A DNA stretch of 64,000 nucleotides, from the NCBI RefSeq assembly GCF_000155595.1, contig NZ_DS989905.1, forward strand, positions 1 through 64,000, in the 5' to 3' direction. The notes under the pieces were generated by a model. The model ran no database searches. It saw only the letters and a program-made list of their open reading frames with translations, and had not been told where the DNA came from. How positions within the stretch are numbered: position 1 is the stretch's first letter; every line of letters begins with the position of its first letter. This DNA comes from Synechococcus sp. PCC 7335 (GTDB lineage: Bacteria > Cyanobacteriota > Cyanobacteriia > Phormidesmidales > Phormidesmidaceae). Shown in pieces: positions 7,968-17,354 of the stretch. The translations under genes were made by a program, and so were the position numbers.

Positions 7968-9191
7968 ATGAACGTCTCAGTAGAAGATGCCATCTCAAAA
8001 ACAGAAACCTTGGTCAATTCCGATAGTTGCGATAATCCACGCGAAGCTGTCAAGCGCAAAGTTTTCTCAGATAGAAAGTGGTTTCAAAATTTGTTTACAG
8101 AGCTAAGTGGGAAGCCCTACGCAGGCCAGCAACCAGCTTTCCAAAAAACGTCAACCAACCAACTAATCCAAAAGGCGTTCGTCTTTTGCTGTTCAATTTG
8201 CGTGATGTTTTGGTCGACAACGAGCGGTTATATCTGGATGACCTTCCTAGGACAGCTGCTATTGCTTCATAGTTTTCGGTGGTTTCGTCTGACGTTCATG
8301 CATGCTTGTAGTCACAATGCAGGCATTAGATCCAATCGACATGCGAATGTCTTATTGGGTTCGCTTGTCGCAGTTCTTACGCTGTCTGGCGACTTCGATA
8401 CTTACTGTAAAGACCATCGTCATCAGCACCATCAAATTGGTTCGAGGCCAGGCCATTTATCGCTGCTACAAAAGAATGACGAGACATATCGATATCTACT
8501 GGAGGCGGCGGGTTTCCAGCTCGGTGCAACAGTCAGTGAATCTTGGCAACATCTCATCAAGACACTGTGCTCACCTACTTTTCACGCTGAACGCCTATGC
8601 TCAAGACTACAAGCTACCTTTCTATCTCCTAACAAAGCTCATGATCTAGCTGCGGTGGCTATTTGGCTAGTGCTAATGTTACTCATTTACATCGAGCACA
8701 ATCCTTCATTTGCGATCGCATACCTAGTCACAGTGACTATCCTGTTTGAATGCAGTAGTCTACTTCGACAGTGCGTAGAGCACCGTTGGCCTGTGCCAGA
8801 TACGGGTGATCGCGGTCGGACAACTCTAGGCGTAATGACAAGTGCAATTATTCTCTGTGAGTCACCTCCGTGCCATACAGGTGAGGAATCACAATTAGAG
8901 TACTGGTTGTCGTGGGTGTGTTGGTGGGCACGAGTTTTCTTTTATCACTTACCTAGTCGGCTGTTGATTCTCACTGGTGATTCTCCTGTTCACGACTGGC
9001 ACCACCGTAACCCGTCTGGTGATTGGCCTAATAGCATTTACCACCGTCAAGCTGATGCGGAGCTGCCTGTAAATGAATGGGGCAAGTATCAGGAGACATT
9101 TGGCTTGCTTAGAGCAATTCAGATGACGTTCGTTACTCTAAGCTTCCAGTCTCCCAGAGATTTAAGCGACCAGTGCTCTGCAAAGGGCTGA
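7968..9191 (+). CDS. membrane fatty-acid-desaturase-like di-iron enzyme
   Basis: From ATG 7968, after AGAGGA at 7954-7959, a 407-aa integral membrane protein. The three histidine clusters of membrane desaturases/hydroxylases are visible: HACSH near residue 110, HRHQHH near 152 and HDWHH near 338, separated by hydrophobic segments at about 65-105, 118-140, 225-260 and 320-340. The substrate could be a fatty acyl chain, a carotenoid or another lipid; the sequence does not decide. The first ~20 residues (MNVSVEDAISKTETLVNSDS) match the start of the copy-2 oxidase although the bodies differ. It follows the 153-aa gene behind a terminator. Confidence 0.75.
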   Translation: MNVSVEDAISKTETLVNSDSCDNPREAVKRKVFSDRKWFQNLFTELSGKPYAGQQPAFQKTSTNQLIQKAFVFCCSICVMFWSTTSGYIWMTFLGQLLLLHSFRWFRLTFMHACSHNAGIRSNRHANVLLGSLVAVLTLSGDFDTYCKDHRHQHHQIGSRPGHLSLLQKNDETYRYLLEAAGFQLGATVSESWQHLIKTLCSPTFHAERLCSRLQATFLSPNKAHDLAAVAIWLVLMLLIYIEHNPSFAIAYLVTVTILFECSSLLRQCVEHRWPVPDTGDRGRTTLGVMTSAIILCESPPCHTGEESQLEYWLSWVCWWARVFFYHLPSRLLILTGDSPVHDWHHRNPSGDWPNSIYHRQADAELPVNEWGKYQETFGLLRAIQMTFVTLSFQSPRDLSDQCSAKG

Positions 9192-9253
9192 AGGTATGTG
9201 ATCACTTAGACTTGTGATTAATCAGCTCATGCCTAGTCCAAAGCGGTCATGCC

Positions 9254-9325
9254 GTTGCTTATCGCCAATATCTGAGTCAATGAGATCACGCAGCTTACTT
9301 AGAGGCTGAATACAGCACTCGAATT
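9254..9325 (+). pseudogene. decayed thermonuclease-family C-terminal fragment
   Basis: Translation gives VAYRQYLSQ, a stop, then DHAAYLEAEYSTRI. It matches the fragment at 58590 (VAYRQYLSN and AYLEAEAIA), a typical C-terminal part of staphylococcal-nuclease-like proteins. It is cut off by the end of an IS6-like remnant at 9326. Confidence 0.6.
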
Positions 9326-9722
9326 TGTCAGATATGGGTAGCCAAATATCGACGTATCATCACGAATGCGATCGCACCTTTCTCTATCTGTTTAAGCGGT
9401 CTGGAATAATGCTTGCAGTTTCTCACAGCTTGCTATGAAATGTTTTCTTCGGTCATGTAGAGACACGAGTTCTGTCATTCGCGTCCGAGGTCTTAAAAAG
9501 TTACTCACTTTATCCACTGCTCGACAGAATCGCTGCGCCGCATCAAATTCCCCAAAGCCCAGAGTAGGGTGATAGCGATGCTTGATACGCCGATGGTTTT
9601 GTTCGACTGGTTGGCGGTGCAGGGTCGCACCTCGTGCTCGACTTCCTCACCCAGTTCTTCCTCGATTGCTCTTGGATAGGACGCTAAACCATCAGTCGCC
9701 ACCTTCAATGCCAGAGCAGCAC
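9326..9722 (-). mobile_element. IS6-like transposase remnant with one intact end
   Basis: The terminal repeat TGTCAGATATGGGTAGCCA at 9326-9344 matches the ends of the copies at 55631 and 60800. On the minus strand, VATDGLASYPRAIEEELGE and EHEVRPCTAN are followed, after a frameshift, by the equivalent of PTLGFGEFDAAQRFCRAV and the C-terminal KLQALFQTA stop at 9392. The 5' half, including the zinc ribbon and first catalytic Asp, is missing. Not functional. Confidence 0.8.
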
Positions 9723-9788
9723 CGAATCTCGAATACGCAATCAAAAAGGACAAACAGAACGAAAATACTAGGGAATCAAAACTAGTTA

Positions 9789-9818
9789 CTACTTTTGGGA
9801 AATTTATCCCAAAAGTAG
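9789..9818. promoter_or_regulatory. palindromic operator, copy A
   Basis: CTACTTTTGGGA, 6-bp spacer, TCCCAAAAGTAG: a perfect 12-bp inverted repeat. The same sequence with the same spacing stands 50 bp before the RHH gene at 13295. It is followed here by a TATAGTATAATAG promoter-like stretch and an ATG at 9850 that stops after five codons, so the gene it once controlled seems to be lost. Confidence 0.65.
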
Positions 9819-9912
9819 CACACATATCAAAAAACTATAGTATAATAGTATGGTGTTACTAAATAGTGCTTTTGCCTTCTAATTGAGCTTTCCTTTGCGG
9901 CTTGTCAAAGAC

Positions 9913-10290
9913 GTTCATCGACGGTTTTAGGTCAGGGCAGAAACATGCCCGTGGCCCGTGCCATGTGTAGTTTGGTCCTACGTGGCTTGTCTTAGTGATA
10001 GTTCTGTATTCAAAAGCCTTCGCTGAATGAATAGCAAGGTACACATACGAAGAAGATATGCTGCAACCAAGCGGCGAAGGTCTTCTGATCTTTAGAAGAC
10101 CTTGTTGGGAAACTAAAGATGGCTCAATCTCAAAAACCAGGGATCGCTAATTCTGTCTGTAAAAAGTGAATAATGCCTAACGCTTATAGGCAAGGAGTTT
10201 GGTTTATGAACAACAACACCAACATTTCTCAGTACTTTGGAAATAGCGATGAATAGAGTCTATTCCGTAGAGGATGGAGTGTACGTCCTA
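9913..10290 (+). repeat. cassette 5' element, copy 2
   Basis: Second copy of the 378-bp element described at 7033, with four mismatches and no gaps. The hairpin is at 10077-10103 and the leader ORF at 10206-10256. Confidence 0.9.
10206..10256 (+). CDS. 16-aa leader peptide overlapping the next gene, copy 2
   Basis: Identical at DNA level to the copy-1 leader, with the same AAGGAG ribosome site and the same overlap with the downstream ATG at 10249. Conservation between copies whose downstream coding sequences have diverged favours a role in coupled translation. Confidence 0.55.
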   Translation: MNNNTNISQYFGNSDE

Positions 10291-10710
10291 ATGAAACAGC
10301 TTTCGCAAGATTTGCTTCAGGCAAGCGAAGCAGTTTCTAGAGAAGAGTGGGCCTTCAAGATTAAAAGCACGAGGGGCAGCCAGGGCCTGATTATCCTGAC
10401 ATTAGGCTACTTCCCATGTCCTTCCTATACATTGTCACTAGGCGACATCAGCAATTGGGAAGATCCAAGATGGAGTCGAGATCAACTGACTCATACCTGG
10501 CATAAAATGCCTCCTCACGTTCGAGCAGTTTTTTCTCAGAAGGAAATGGTTAATTTGTTCACGATGATTTTAGAAAGGCTTGTGCTTAGCTGGACGCGGG
10601 GTAGTCATGGTGACTTTGACGTTACGGTCAACTGTTCAAAAAATCGGTTGATGATTGTTGTTGGTGGTACACCTAGCGACCTTCAATACATCCATAGCTA
10701 CCAAAAGTAG
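10249..10710 (+). CDS. cassette protein of unknown family, 153 aa, copy 2
   Basis: Paralogue of the gene at 7369, the same length with no gaps and about 40 substitutions. Invariant stretches include MNRVYSVEDGVYVL, PSYTLSLGDISNWED, LFTMILERL, SWT and IVVGGTPS. The substitutions are mostly conservative, so the protein has been kept under selection. No known domain recognised. It is followed by a conserved terminator and the sterol-desaturase/SDR gene. Confidence 0.75.
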   Translation: MNRVYSVEDGVYVLMKQLSQDLLQASEAVSREEWAFKIKSTRGSQGLIILTLGYFPCPSYTLSLGDISNWEDPRWSRDQLTHTWHKMPPHVRAVFSQKEMVNLFTMILERLVLSWTRGSHGDFDVTVNCSKNRLMIVVGGTPSDLQYIHSYQK

Positions 10711-10772
10711 CGCTGCTTTAGTAAGGTTCCAACTGAATAAAAGGCATAGCCAGAGAGCAGTACCTGTTACGA

Positions 10773-10818
10773 CGCTGTATTGAGATGACTTTCTCGATGC
10801 AGCGTTTTTTGTTTTTTC
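10773..10818 (+). terminator. intrinsic terminator/attenuator between the cassette genes, copy 2
   Basis: CGCTGTATTGAGA, loop TGACTT, TCTCGATGCAGCG, then TTTTTTGTTTTTT: same stem and position as in copy 1, with one base deleted in the loop region. Confidence 0.75.
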
Positions 10819-10842
10819 TTTTAATCGAAAGAGGATAAATTC

Positions 10843-12207
10843 ATGAACAACTTAGTAGAAAATGCCATCTCAAAAGCAATGGCTTTAGCTGATTTTGATG
10901 ATCGTTTAATGACACCTATTGCTACATCTTCACACATCCAAAGCACAATTCTCTTTATCGTCTTAACAGCTATTTGGGCAGCAGCTACAAGACTATGTGT
11001 TGAGATAGCAAGAGATGGTTTCCATGTTCTTTCCCATTACATTCCCCGGTTATCACGGCACCATAACTGGCACCACAGAGTCTTTAAGCGTGATATGTCG
11101 AAAGTAAGCTCTGCACTGTATCAACGCTCTCAATGGCATCATGATGTGCCTGAGTCAGTGATAATGCTCATGATTGCTTTCTCGATATCTATCTCTTCAT
11201 TTCTGATTTCTGGCTGGTCTTCTTCATCAATTGGCAGTTTCTTATGCTTACTCTTCACTCTACATAGTCTTCTAATGGCTATTCTTAGGGGACTAGGATA
11301 CAAGTGGGCAATTGAGCAAGATCTGAATCATAAGCAGACAGAAAGTGTGGCTCATCCCGGTAAGTGGTGTGTCAACTGGAGCTACCATCAGCGTCACCAT
11401 TTTGAAAACCCTAACGCATATTTCAGTGGTATCTTCACCTTAGTAGATCGACTGCTCGGAACTGCTCTCTCCTTGAAAAGAAAAACTGTTGTCGTCACCG
11501 GAGCCTCCGGTAGTTTGGGCAAAAGCCTAATTGCTAGACTTATTCTAGAAGAGGCCAAAGTCATCGCACTCACTTCTTCACACACAAACCCTATAGAAGT
11601 AGAAGTTGATGGCAGGCTGGTACAGCTAAAGACAGTCCTTTGGAGTGTTGATAACCTAGATGCTCTAGACGAAGTTCTAAAGTCCGCTGACATCCTAGTT
11701 CTCAACCACGGAGTTAATCGTCGGGAACTTACAGAAGCAGCGGTGCTTGATTCTATTCGTGTGAATGCATTGTCATCATATGCTCTTCTAGACCGGTTTA
11801 CTCATACCGTCAAAACCGCTTTCGACGCAGCATGTAAAGAAGTCTGGGTAGTAACTTCAGAGGCGGAGGTGGCCTCTGCTAACAGTCCTGTCTACGAATT
11901 GAGTAAGCGGCTTCTTGGTCAGCTTGTGACATTCAAGCGAATTAATTCGCCATGCATTATTAGAAAGGTAGTTCCAGGTGGGTTTATCAGCAAAATGAGC
12001 CATGACAGTCGGCTCTCGTCTGACTGGGTGGCACAGCGAATCATTGAAGCTGTTAAGAAAGACGGGCGAAACATTGTGATCTCGCCTTATCGACCTTGGG
12101 TATATCTCTACTATCCTATGCACGAATGGCTAGTTTCAGCTTACGCTGAACAGTGGAGCAAGAGCCAAATTTCGCACGACGAATCTACAGATGGCTTGGA
12201 TGTGTAG
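10843..12207 (+). CDS. bifunctional sterol desaturase / short-chain dehydrogenase
   Basis: A 454-aa fusion. The N-terminal half is a membrane protein of the sterol desaturase/fatty acid hydroxylase family, with HVLSH near residue 60, HHNWHH near 73, WHH near 98 and HQRHH near 180, and hydrophobic segments around 35-55 and 105-150. From about residue 210 a cytosolic short-chain dehydrogenase begins with the nucleotide-binding motif VVVTGASGSLGKSL, an NHG motif (LVLNHGVN) and YELSK, the Tyr-x-x-x-Lys active site. The family is known in cyanobacteria; its substrate is not settled. The first ~20 residues (MNNLVENAISKAMALADFDD) match the start of the unrelated oxidase in copy 1. Confidence 0.85.
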   Translation: MNNLVENAISKAMALADFDDRLMTPIATSSHIQSTILFIVLTAIWAAATRLCVEIARDGFHVLSHYIPRLSRHHNWHHRVFKRDMSKVSSALYQRSQWHHDVPESVIMLMIAFSISISSFLISGWSSSSIGSFLCLLFTLHSLLMAILRGLGYKWAIEQDLNHKQTESVAHPGKWCVNWSYHQRHHFENPNAYFSGIFTLVDRLLGTALSLKRKTVVVTGASGSLGKSLIARLILEEAKVIALTSSHTNPIEVEVDGRLVQLKTVLWSVDNLDALDEVLKSADILVLNHGVNRRELTEAAVLDSIRVNALSSYALLDRFTHTVKTAFDAACKEVWVVTSEAEVASANSPVYELSKRLLGQLVTFKRINSPCIIRKVVPGGFISKMSHDSRLSSDWVAQRIIEAVKKDGRNIVISPYRPWVYLYYPMHEWLVSAYAEQWSKSQISHDESTDGLDV

Positions 12208-12267
12208 CTCCAATTGACTCAGTAGACTCGGGTGTAATCGGCAACCGCTGTTAATACTAGTTTCTTT

Positions 12268-12312
12268 GCCCCTGCGTCTGATCTCTAAAGAGATCAGACG
12301 CAGGGGCTTTTT
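12268..12312 (+). terminator. strong intrinsic terminator
   Basis: A perfect 19-bp stem (GCCCCTGCGTCTGATCTCT, loop AA, and its complement) followed by TTTTTC. It closes the second cassette about 60 bp after the stop. The stretch before it (TTTCTTT) is also consistent with weak use from the other side. Confidence 0.85.
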
Positions 12313-13217
12313 CAATCGGTAGGAGGCTGAAAAGCCGAAAAACAAAAATTACAAAATCGTGATGAGCCGATATCACTACATTGGGGCGATCGCTACCAAT
12401 CACAGTTGTCGCGGCTGCTCACTGGGAGCTATTTGTGTCAATCCATAAAATCATATGTAACTGGACAATCCAACAAAGTCTACCACTCAGTAAATACATA
12501 TGAAGGCTAATCAACTGACCAAAGGACTAGCGCTGCGATGCTCGCACTGCTAGTATTGGGACTGGCTGGCAATGACGTGGGACGGCTGGAAAGCATCATG
12601 GCAATACTGGATCTCACTATGCAGCTTACGCAAAGGGACGACGATGAGTAAATGACTGAGTATCGCGTTACCATTAACCGCTGAGGTAATGGGTTGCTGT
12701 CTCTCGTTTCATTAGTCAACGTACCCAGATTATGTCTTATTCTTAAAGAAACCCTTAGTAAGTTAGGTGCCTACTCTGGTCCTAACACCCCACGAATGAA
12801 GAGGCGATCACGCTAAGAGAGGAAAGCATAATGGCGATCACTCCTGTAAGCTTGAAAACCCCAACTCGACAGTTAGGGCTGAAGCAGTAAAAAAGCACTG
12901 CTTTGAGGATACCTAGGTATTTGCATCCTTCATCCGATAGCTTCCTCACTCGCTGTCAGTGGCAGTCGTGCTTCACTGAACAACAGGGGGATCGCGCTGA
13001 TAGAGAAGTAATTGTAGAAATAGCTCTGGGCCGCTCTCGTGAAGTATATTCGAGTTCTACAGAGTCTGGAACCTCCTACCACTTTTCAGGCAAGCTCTCA
13101 AGTCAACTGTGAGGTCAAGGCCCAATCCAGGACCATCCCAGCAGCAATTCCTTCAAATCTCAACTATGAATGGGATCAAAGAGCACTAATTCAAATTCTA
13201 TCTTCACAAAACGTATG
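12313..13217. other. long stretch without a supported gene
   Basis: Frames here are short and in conflict. The best small candidate is a 37-codon frame at 12538-12651 (+), MLALLVLGLAGNDVG and onward to QRDDDE, without a clear ribosome site. Several GCGATCAC-type motifs and decayed repeats are present. The frames at 12903-13338 look non-coding. Confidence 0.3.
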
Positions 13218-13245
13218 CTACTTTTGGGAGGATATTCCCAAAAGT
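13218..13245. promoter_or_regulatory. palindromic operator, copy B
   Basis: CTACTTTTGGGA, 6-bp spacer, TCCCAAAAGT: same core and spacing as the site at 9789. It ends 49 bp before the ATG of the RHH-like gene at 13295, where an autorepressor site would be expected. Confidence 0.65.
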
Positions 13246-13294
13246 GATAGACTTTGGCTGAAAACGGATTGCCAAAGTGCGGAGATAAATAGTA

Positions 13295-13690
13295 ATGTCC
13301 ATAACCAAAGAAAACTCTGGCCTCGAGAATCTTCTTAAAGGTAGAGGAACCAAGAAAAAGCTAGGTCATAAGTCTTATAGTGTAAAGCTTTCACCAAGTG
13401 AAAAGAAAAGAGTAGAAGATATTGCTGAAAGTTTTGACTGTACTTACGGCAACAGCGGTTCAATTTCGTGTCTACTCACAAAATTAGCAACTAAGGAATT
13501 GATGGTTGTTTCTTCGCCTCCTATTTGGGAAAAATCTCCATGCCATAGTGAAGCTACTTCAGATAAAAGCAAAGTTTTGCCTGATCCTAAAAGTGTTATG
13601 CAAAGAAGTCTTCCAGGTATAAGTAAGGAGAAATTAGAGAAAGCCAATAGTGGTCATACAGACGAGGCTATTAGTATTAGGAAGAATTAA
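13295..13690 (+). CDS. small RHH-like DNA-binding protein, 131 aa
   Basis: After a basic N-terminus (GRGTKKKLGHK), residues ~28-65 read YSVKLSPSEKKRVEDIAESF then GSISCLLTKLATKEL, the strand-helix-helix order of ribbon-helix-helix proteins. The C-terminal 60 residues are polar and probably disordered (SEATSDKSKVLPDPKSV). A palindromic operator lies just upstream, so autoregulation is likely. A second copy of that operator at 9789 suggests it once controlled another gene near the cassette. I cannot tell whether it is a plasmid partition, replication-control or antitoxin protein. Confidence 0.6.
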   Translation: MSITKENSGLENLLKGRGTKKKLGHKSYSVKLSPSEKKRVEDIAESFDCTYGNSGSISCLLTKLATKELMVVSSPPIWEKSPCHSEATSDKSKVLPDPKSVMQRSLPGISKEKLEKANSGHTDEAISIRKN

Positions 13691-13712
13691 GATGGCTAGC
13701 TGTATCTAGATA

Positions 13713-13910
13713 AATGGCGTTGCTTAGTTAATCTACAGAATGAACTAAGCATGAATTAATCACGTACTATCGCTTATTTTATCACAAATGTCTTAAGTAG
13801 GTAGCTATATATAAACGCTGCTATAAGTTGCTGAAACCGTTATCAAGCGACGCTTGATAACCTCATTTAATTTAGGCTACCTACTTGTATCTCAGATTAG
13901 CAACGCCATT
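13713..13910. repeat. nested palindromic element, MITE-like
   Basis: Three concentric inverted repeats: AATGGCGTTGCT 13713-13724 with AGCAACGCCATT 13899-13910; AAGTAGGTAGC 13795-13805 with GCTACCTACTT 13876-13886; and GTTATCAAGCG-A-CGCTTGATAAC at 13839-13861. A further GCTTAGTT/AACTAAGC pair sits near the left end. The stretch could fold into one long branched structure. The end motif GGCGTTGCT is shared with the 90-bp element at 63833. Confidence 0.6.
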
Positions 13911-13998
13911 CATATCTTATTCGCTATTCAGAACTTAAAGAACTATCTACACCATCAAACCTTCTTTTGTTAGCAATTAGCTTATTATTACACTTCTT

Positions 13999-15673
13999 AT
14001 GCAACGCTCTCTAGCATCCCTCACGAAGCACATACACGTGATGATGGACCTCTCGACGCTGGCTCAGATTCTGTTGCGCTCAGGTCTGCCATCAAGTCAT
14101 ACTAGTATTGATGGCTTGAGATTTTCAGAGAAAAGCCTTTCTAACTTACTAGAGTTAATCAATTCAAATCATATTCTGTTAGAGGAGCCTTCCTACACTT
14201 ATGTGAGTATGCGTGACTATATAGAATTATTAGAAGAAGATCTAGGTACAGAAGAAAAGACAGCCATAATCAACGCTTCAAAAGATTTAATAAGAATAAG
14301 TGATAAAATTTCTTATGAACTGTTAAGAGATCAAGCCAATAAACTTCAATTGCTTTCTGAGAATAGGCAACTGAAGCATCGAGAATACATAGACTTAGTT
14401 CTAGCAAGCGTCTCAAATACAAAATTCTACATTACTAGTAACAAGAAAGATGTTGAGTCGTTCGTTTCTTTCTTTAAAAGGCATAAGAAAAAGCCTGAAT
14501 GTCAGAACGAAATACCTTACGAAATTGATGAGTTACAAATTCATGATATAGACAGTTTTGTTAATTACATTGAAAGCGAAACAAGTTTTTTTGATATAAT
14601 TGCTAATCAGGATACAATTACCGTCTACACGAGTTTAGACAAACCAATTACTATCAAGAGAGGCTCAACTCCTGTAGACTTTGCTTATAAGATACATACA
14701 GAATTGGGGCATTCCTGCTATCGTGCAAAGGTAACTCGCAACTATGGTCAAGGTCCAGAAAATTGGGAAATCATAGAGTGCGAACTAAGTTTTATGTTGG
14801 AAAATGGAGATAAGGTTGAAATTATAAAGAGGGATGGCGGCGAGAGAAAACCTGATATTGCTTGGAAAAAGTTTGTTGTTACTACTAAAGCGGGGGGATT
14901 CTATCAGTTCTTTTTGGCATAAAGAAAATATAAAAAGAGGAGCTACTATTCTTAAACGAGAGTTTAGTAAATGCTACTTAGGAGGGAACAAGTTTGAATA
15001 CATTTCTCGGTGCCTTAATTGCGGAAGTATTGAAGAACTTCAACAGCAGTTAGGCTTAGGAAGAATAAGAATTGAAGATATTCGAAAAGCAGAAAAACGT
15101 TACTCAGACACGTTTATAAGACCTCAGATTGGCGTGTCAAAGTCATTTGGTTTAAATGAGCATAAAGATGTATCTGACATTCCTGCTGTTCAGGGTTTAA
15201 CTAGTAGCTTTTCAGGTATGCTTTTAATTTCAAAATGTTGCTATCCAATGCCAAAAGATCGAATATGTGGAGTGGAAGGCGAAAGGTCTGTTCACATCCA
15301 CAAAATAGGCTGTTCTGAAATCTCGGAAGTTGATTTCGAGAAGAAATTGCCTCTAACTTGGAACTCTGATGAATGTACAGCTGTTCTTAAACTTAAATTG
15401 AAAGATAGGGAAGACATTCTCAGATACATTCTTAACAAGTGGGCTGAAAACAACAATGTACGCGTGAATGTATCAAGCGTTTTACCAGATAAAAGGCTAT
15501 ATCCAACTTTGGATGCAACTTCTATTGTAAATGTTTGCGTATTGTTTAGCTCTATACGGCTCCTTAAATCAATGATTAAAGAGATTGAAGATATTCCAGA
15601 TACAATTCAAGTTACTATTAGAAGCATATTTCCAGGTCCTGCCGCATTTTTAGACCCAGAAAGGTTTATATAA
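13999..15673 (+). pseudogene. Rel/SpoT-like TGS-RIS-ACT protein without catalytic domains, frameshifted
   Basis: Two overlapping frames (13999-14922 and 14834-15673) read as one protein if one G is removed from a run of six at 14892-14897. The N-terminal ~190 residues are helical and unrecognised, and show no HD or synthetase motif. Next comes a TGS domain (ITVYTSLDKPITIKRGSTPV, DFAYKIHTELGHSC, LENGDKVEII), the KKFVVTTKA stretch that follows TGS in Rel enzymes, a cysteine-containing region like the Rel zinc-finger/RIS domain (LLISKCCYPMPKDRICGV, VHIHKIGC), and an ACT-like end. It therefore has the regulatory half of a long RSH enzyme and not the enzymatic half. The DNA is more AT-rich than its neighbours. 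Confidence 0.65.
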
Positions 15674-15854
15674 CTTTTGTATAAATGGGAAGATCTATGT
15701 ACAGGACAAAAAGTGAACAAATAGCTGAATGTCCATCCACCGCTTTGGTGCTTCTCTCTGCTTACCAGCCAGCGCCTTCATCCAGTCCGACACATTCTCA
15801 GCATGAGAGTACGAGCACCGAGACTAGCTGGCCGAGTGGCTTAGACGTTATCTA

Positions 15855-17263
15855 GTCGTCCCTGAAAACTAATGAAAGGCTTGACAAGAGTAGGCTTCAA
15901 GCTTTAGAGGGCAAGCTAGAATTGTCGGATAAGTCGCTCTTGCTCCGAAAAGCTTGCAAAATGAAGCCATCATTATCGCCCTCAAATAGGGACTCGTCGC
16001 TATCAGCGCTAGCGAGTCAGTTGAACCTAAGTCATCCGCTTGTCCAATTGGCCGAAACGATAGCCTGGCAGGCGTTCGAGAAGAAGTTCGGATGTGTTGT
16101 CAAAGCGAGTGGCGGACGACCAGCGTTGCCAACTCGATTGTTGGTAGGGCTGCACTATCAGAAGGCGTTGTACGACGAAAGTGATAAGAGTGTGGCGGCA
16201 AAGTGGGTCGAGAATCCATACTGGCAGCATTTCTGCGGCGAGCAGGTGTTTCAACATGAACTGCCATGCCATCCAGCGAGTCTAGTGAAGTGGCGAAAGC
16301 AGATTGGTACCGATGGATTTGAACAGTTGCTCAGTCAAATTATCCAGACCGCGATGCGTAGCGCTGTGATGAAACCGAAAGAGATTGGGCGAGTGAATGT
16401 GGATACAACAGTGCAAGAGAAAGCGGTGGCTTTTCCGACTGATGCGAGACTTTACAACGAGGCCAGAATAACGCTGGTGCGGGCGGCGAGAAAGCGAGGT
16501 GTCAAGCTCCGTCAAAGCTATGTAAGGATTGGAAAGTATGCTTTCTTTAAGCAGAGTCGCTATCGAGTTGCAAGGCAACTCAAACGAGCCAGAAGGCATA
16601 CTCGCAAACTACGCACTTACTTGGGTCGTATGATTCGAGATATTGAACGAAAGCTACCGCAGCCAGATGCAGAAATGGCTGTGTTGTTGAACCGGGAAAA
16701 CAGATTGAGCAACAGAAACGAAGTGATTCTAACAAGCTCTACAGTATGCATGCGCCGGAAGTCGAATGTTTGGCAAAGGTCAAGGTTCATAAGCGCTACG
16801 AGTTTGGCTGCAAAGTGGTGTTTGTGACGACCAGTGCGAGCAACTGGATTGTAGGTACGGCTGCGGTTCACGGCAATCCCTATGACGGCTCCACACTGAG
16901 CGACGCGATAGCGCAAACTCATCGGCTCAGTGGCGTTTTGCCCAAGCAAGTAGCGGTGGACAGAGGCTTTCGAGGCAGCAAGCATCATCCAGAGGGCCTA
17001 CAGGTGCTCGTGGCAGGCGCCAGAAAGTTCAAAGAGGTGCTCAAACGCTTGGCCAAGCGGCGCAGTGCGATTGAGCCGGTCATTGGTCATCTCAAACATG
17101 ACCATGCTCTCAAGCGTAACTTCCTCAAAGGTAAGCAGGGTGACTGTATAAACGCTTTGATGGCTGCTTATGGCTTCAATTTGCGTAAACTCTGCCGTTG
17201 CCTTTCTGATGACAGTTTTTCGCGATCGTCTGTGCTGTCTATATTGTGTTTTTCAGGGACAAC
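15855..17263 (+). mobile_element. IS5-like insertion sequence with 6-bp target duplication
   Basis: The ends GTCGTCCCTGAAAA (15855) and its near-complement TTTTTCAGGGACAAC (ending 17263) form the terminal repeats. TATCTA directly precedes and follows them (15849-15854, 17264-17269), a clean target duplication. The element carries one transposase in two frames and has split a minus-strand gene (see 17264). Confidence 0.75.
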
Positions 17264-17354
17264 TATCTACCGCTCTGGTTTGGTTATTCGAGTGCGCCAA
17301 CCAAACCTTTTGAATATCGTCAACCGCCTTAGTCTGGTTGTTCAGCTGCTCTAA
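15961..17354 (+). pseudogene. IS5-type transposase, frameshifted
   Basis: Frame one (ATG 15961) has LVKWRKQIGTDGFEQLL and VNVDTTVQEKAVAFPTDARL, with the first catalytic Asp, and stops making sense after LLNREN near 16700. Frame two resumes at NKLYSMHAPEVECLAKV, then KYRYEFG-type residues, VDRGFRGSKHHPEG (second Asp) and RRSAIEPVIGHLKHDH (Glu). A -1 slip on the AAAA of GGGAAAACAG would join them in a sensible order (EKQIEQQKRSDSNKLYS), so programmed frameshifting is possible, but a simple mutation is as likely. The second frame runs through the right end of the element. Confidence 0.75.
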
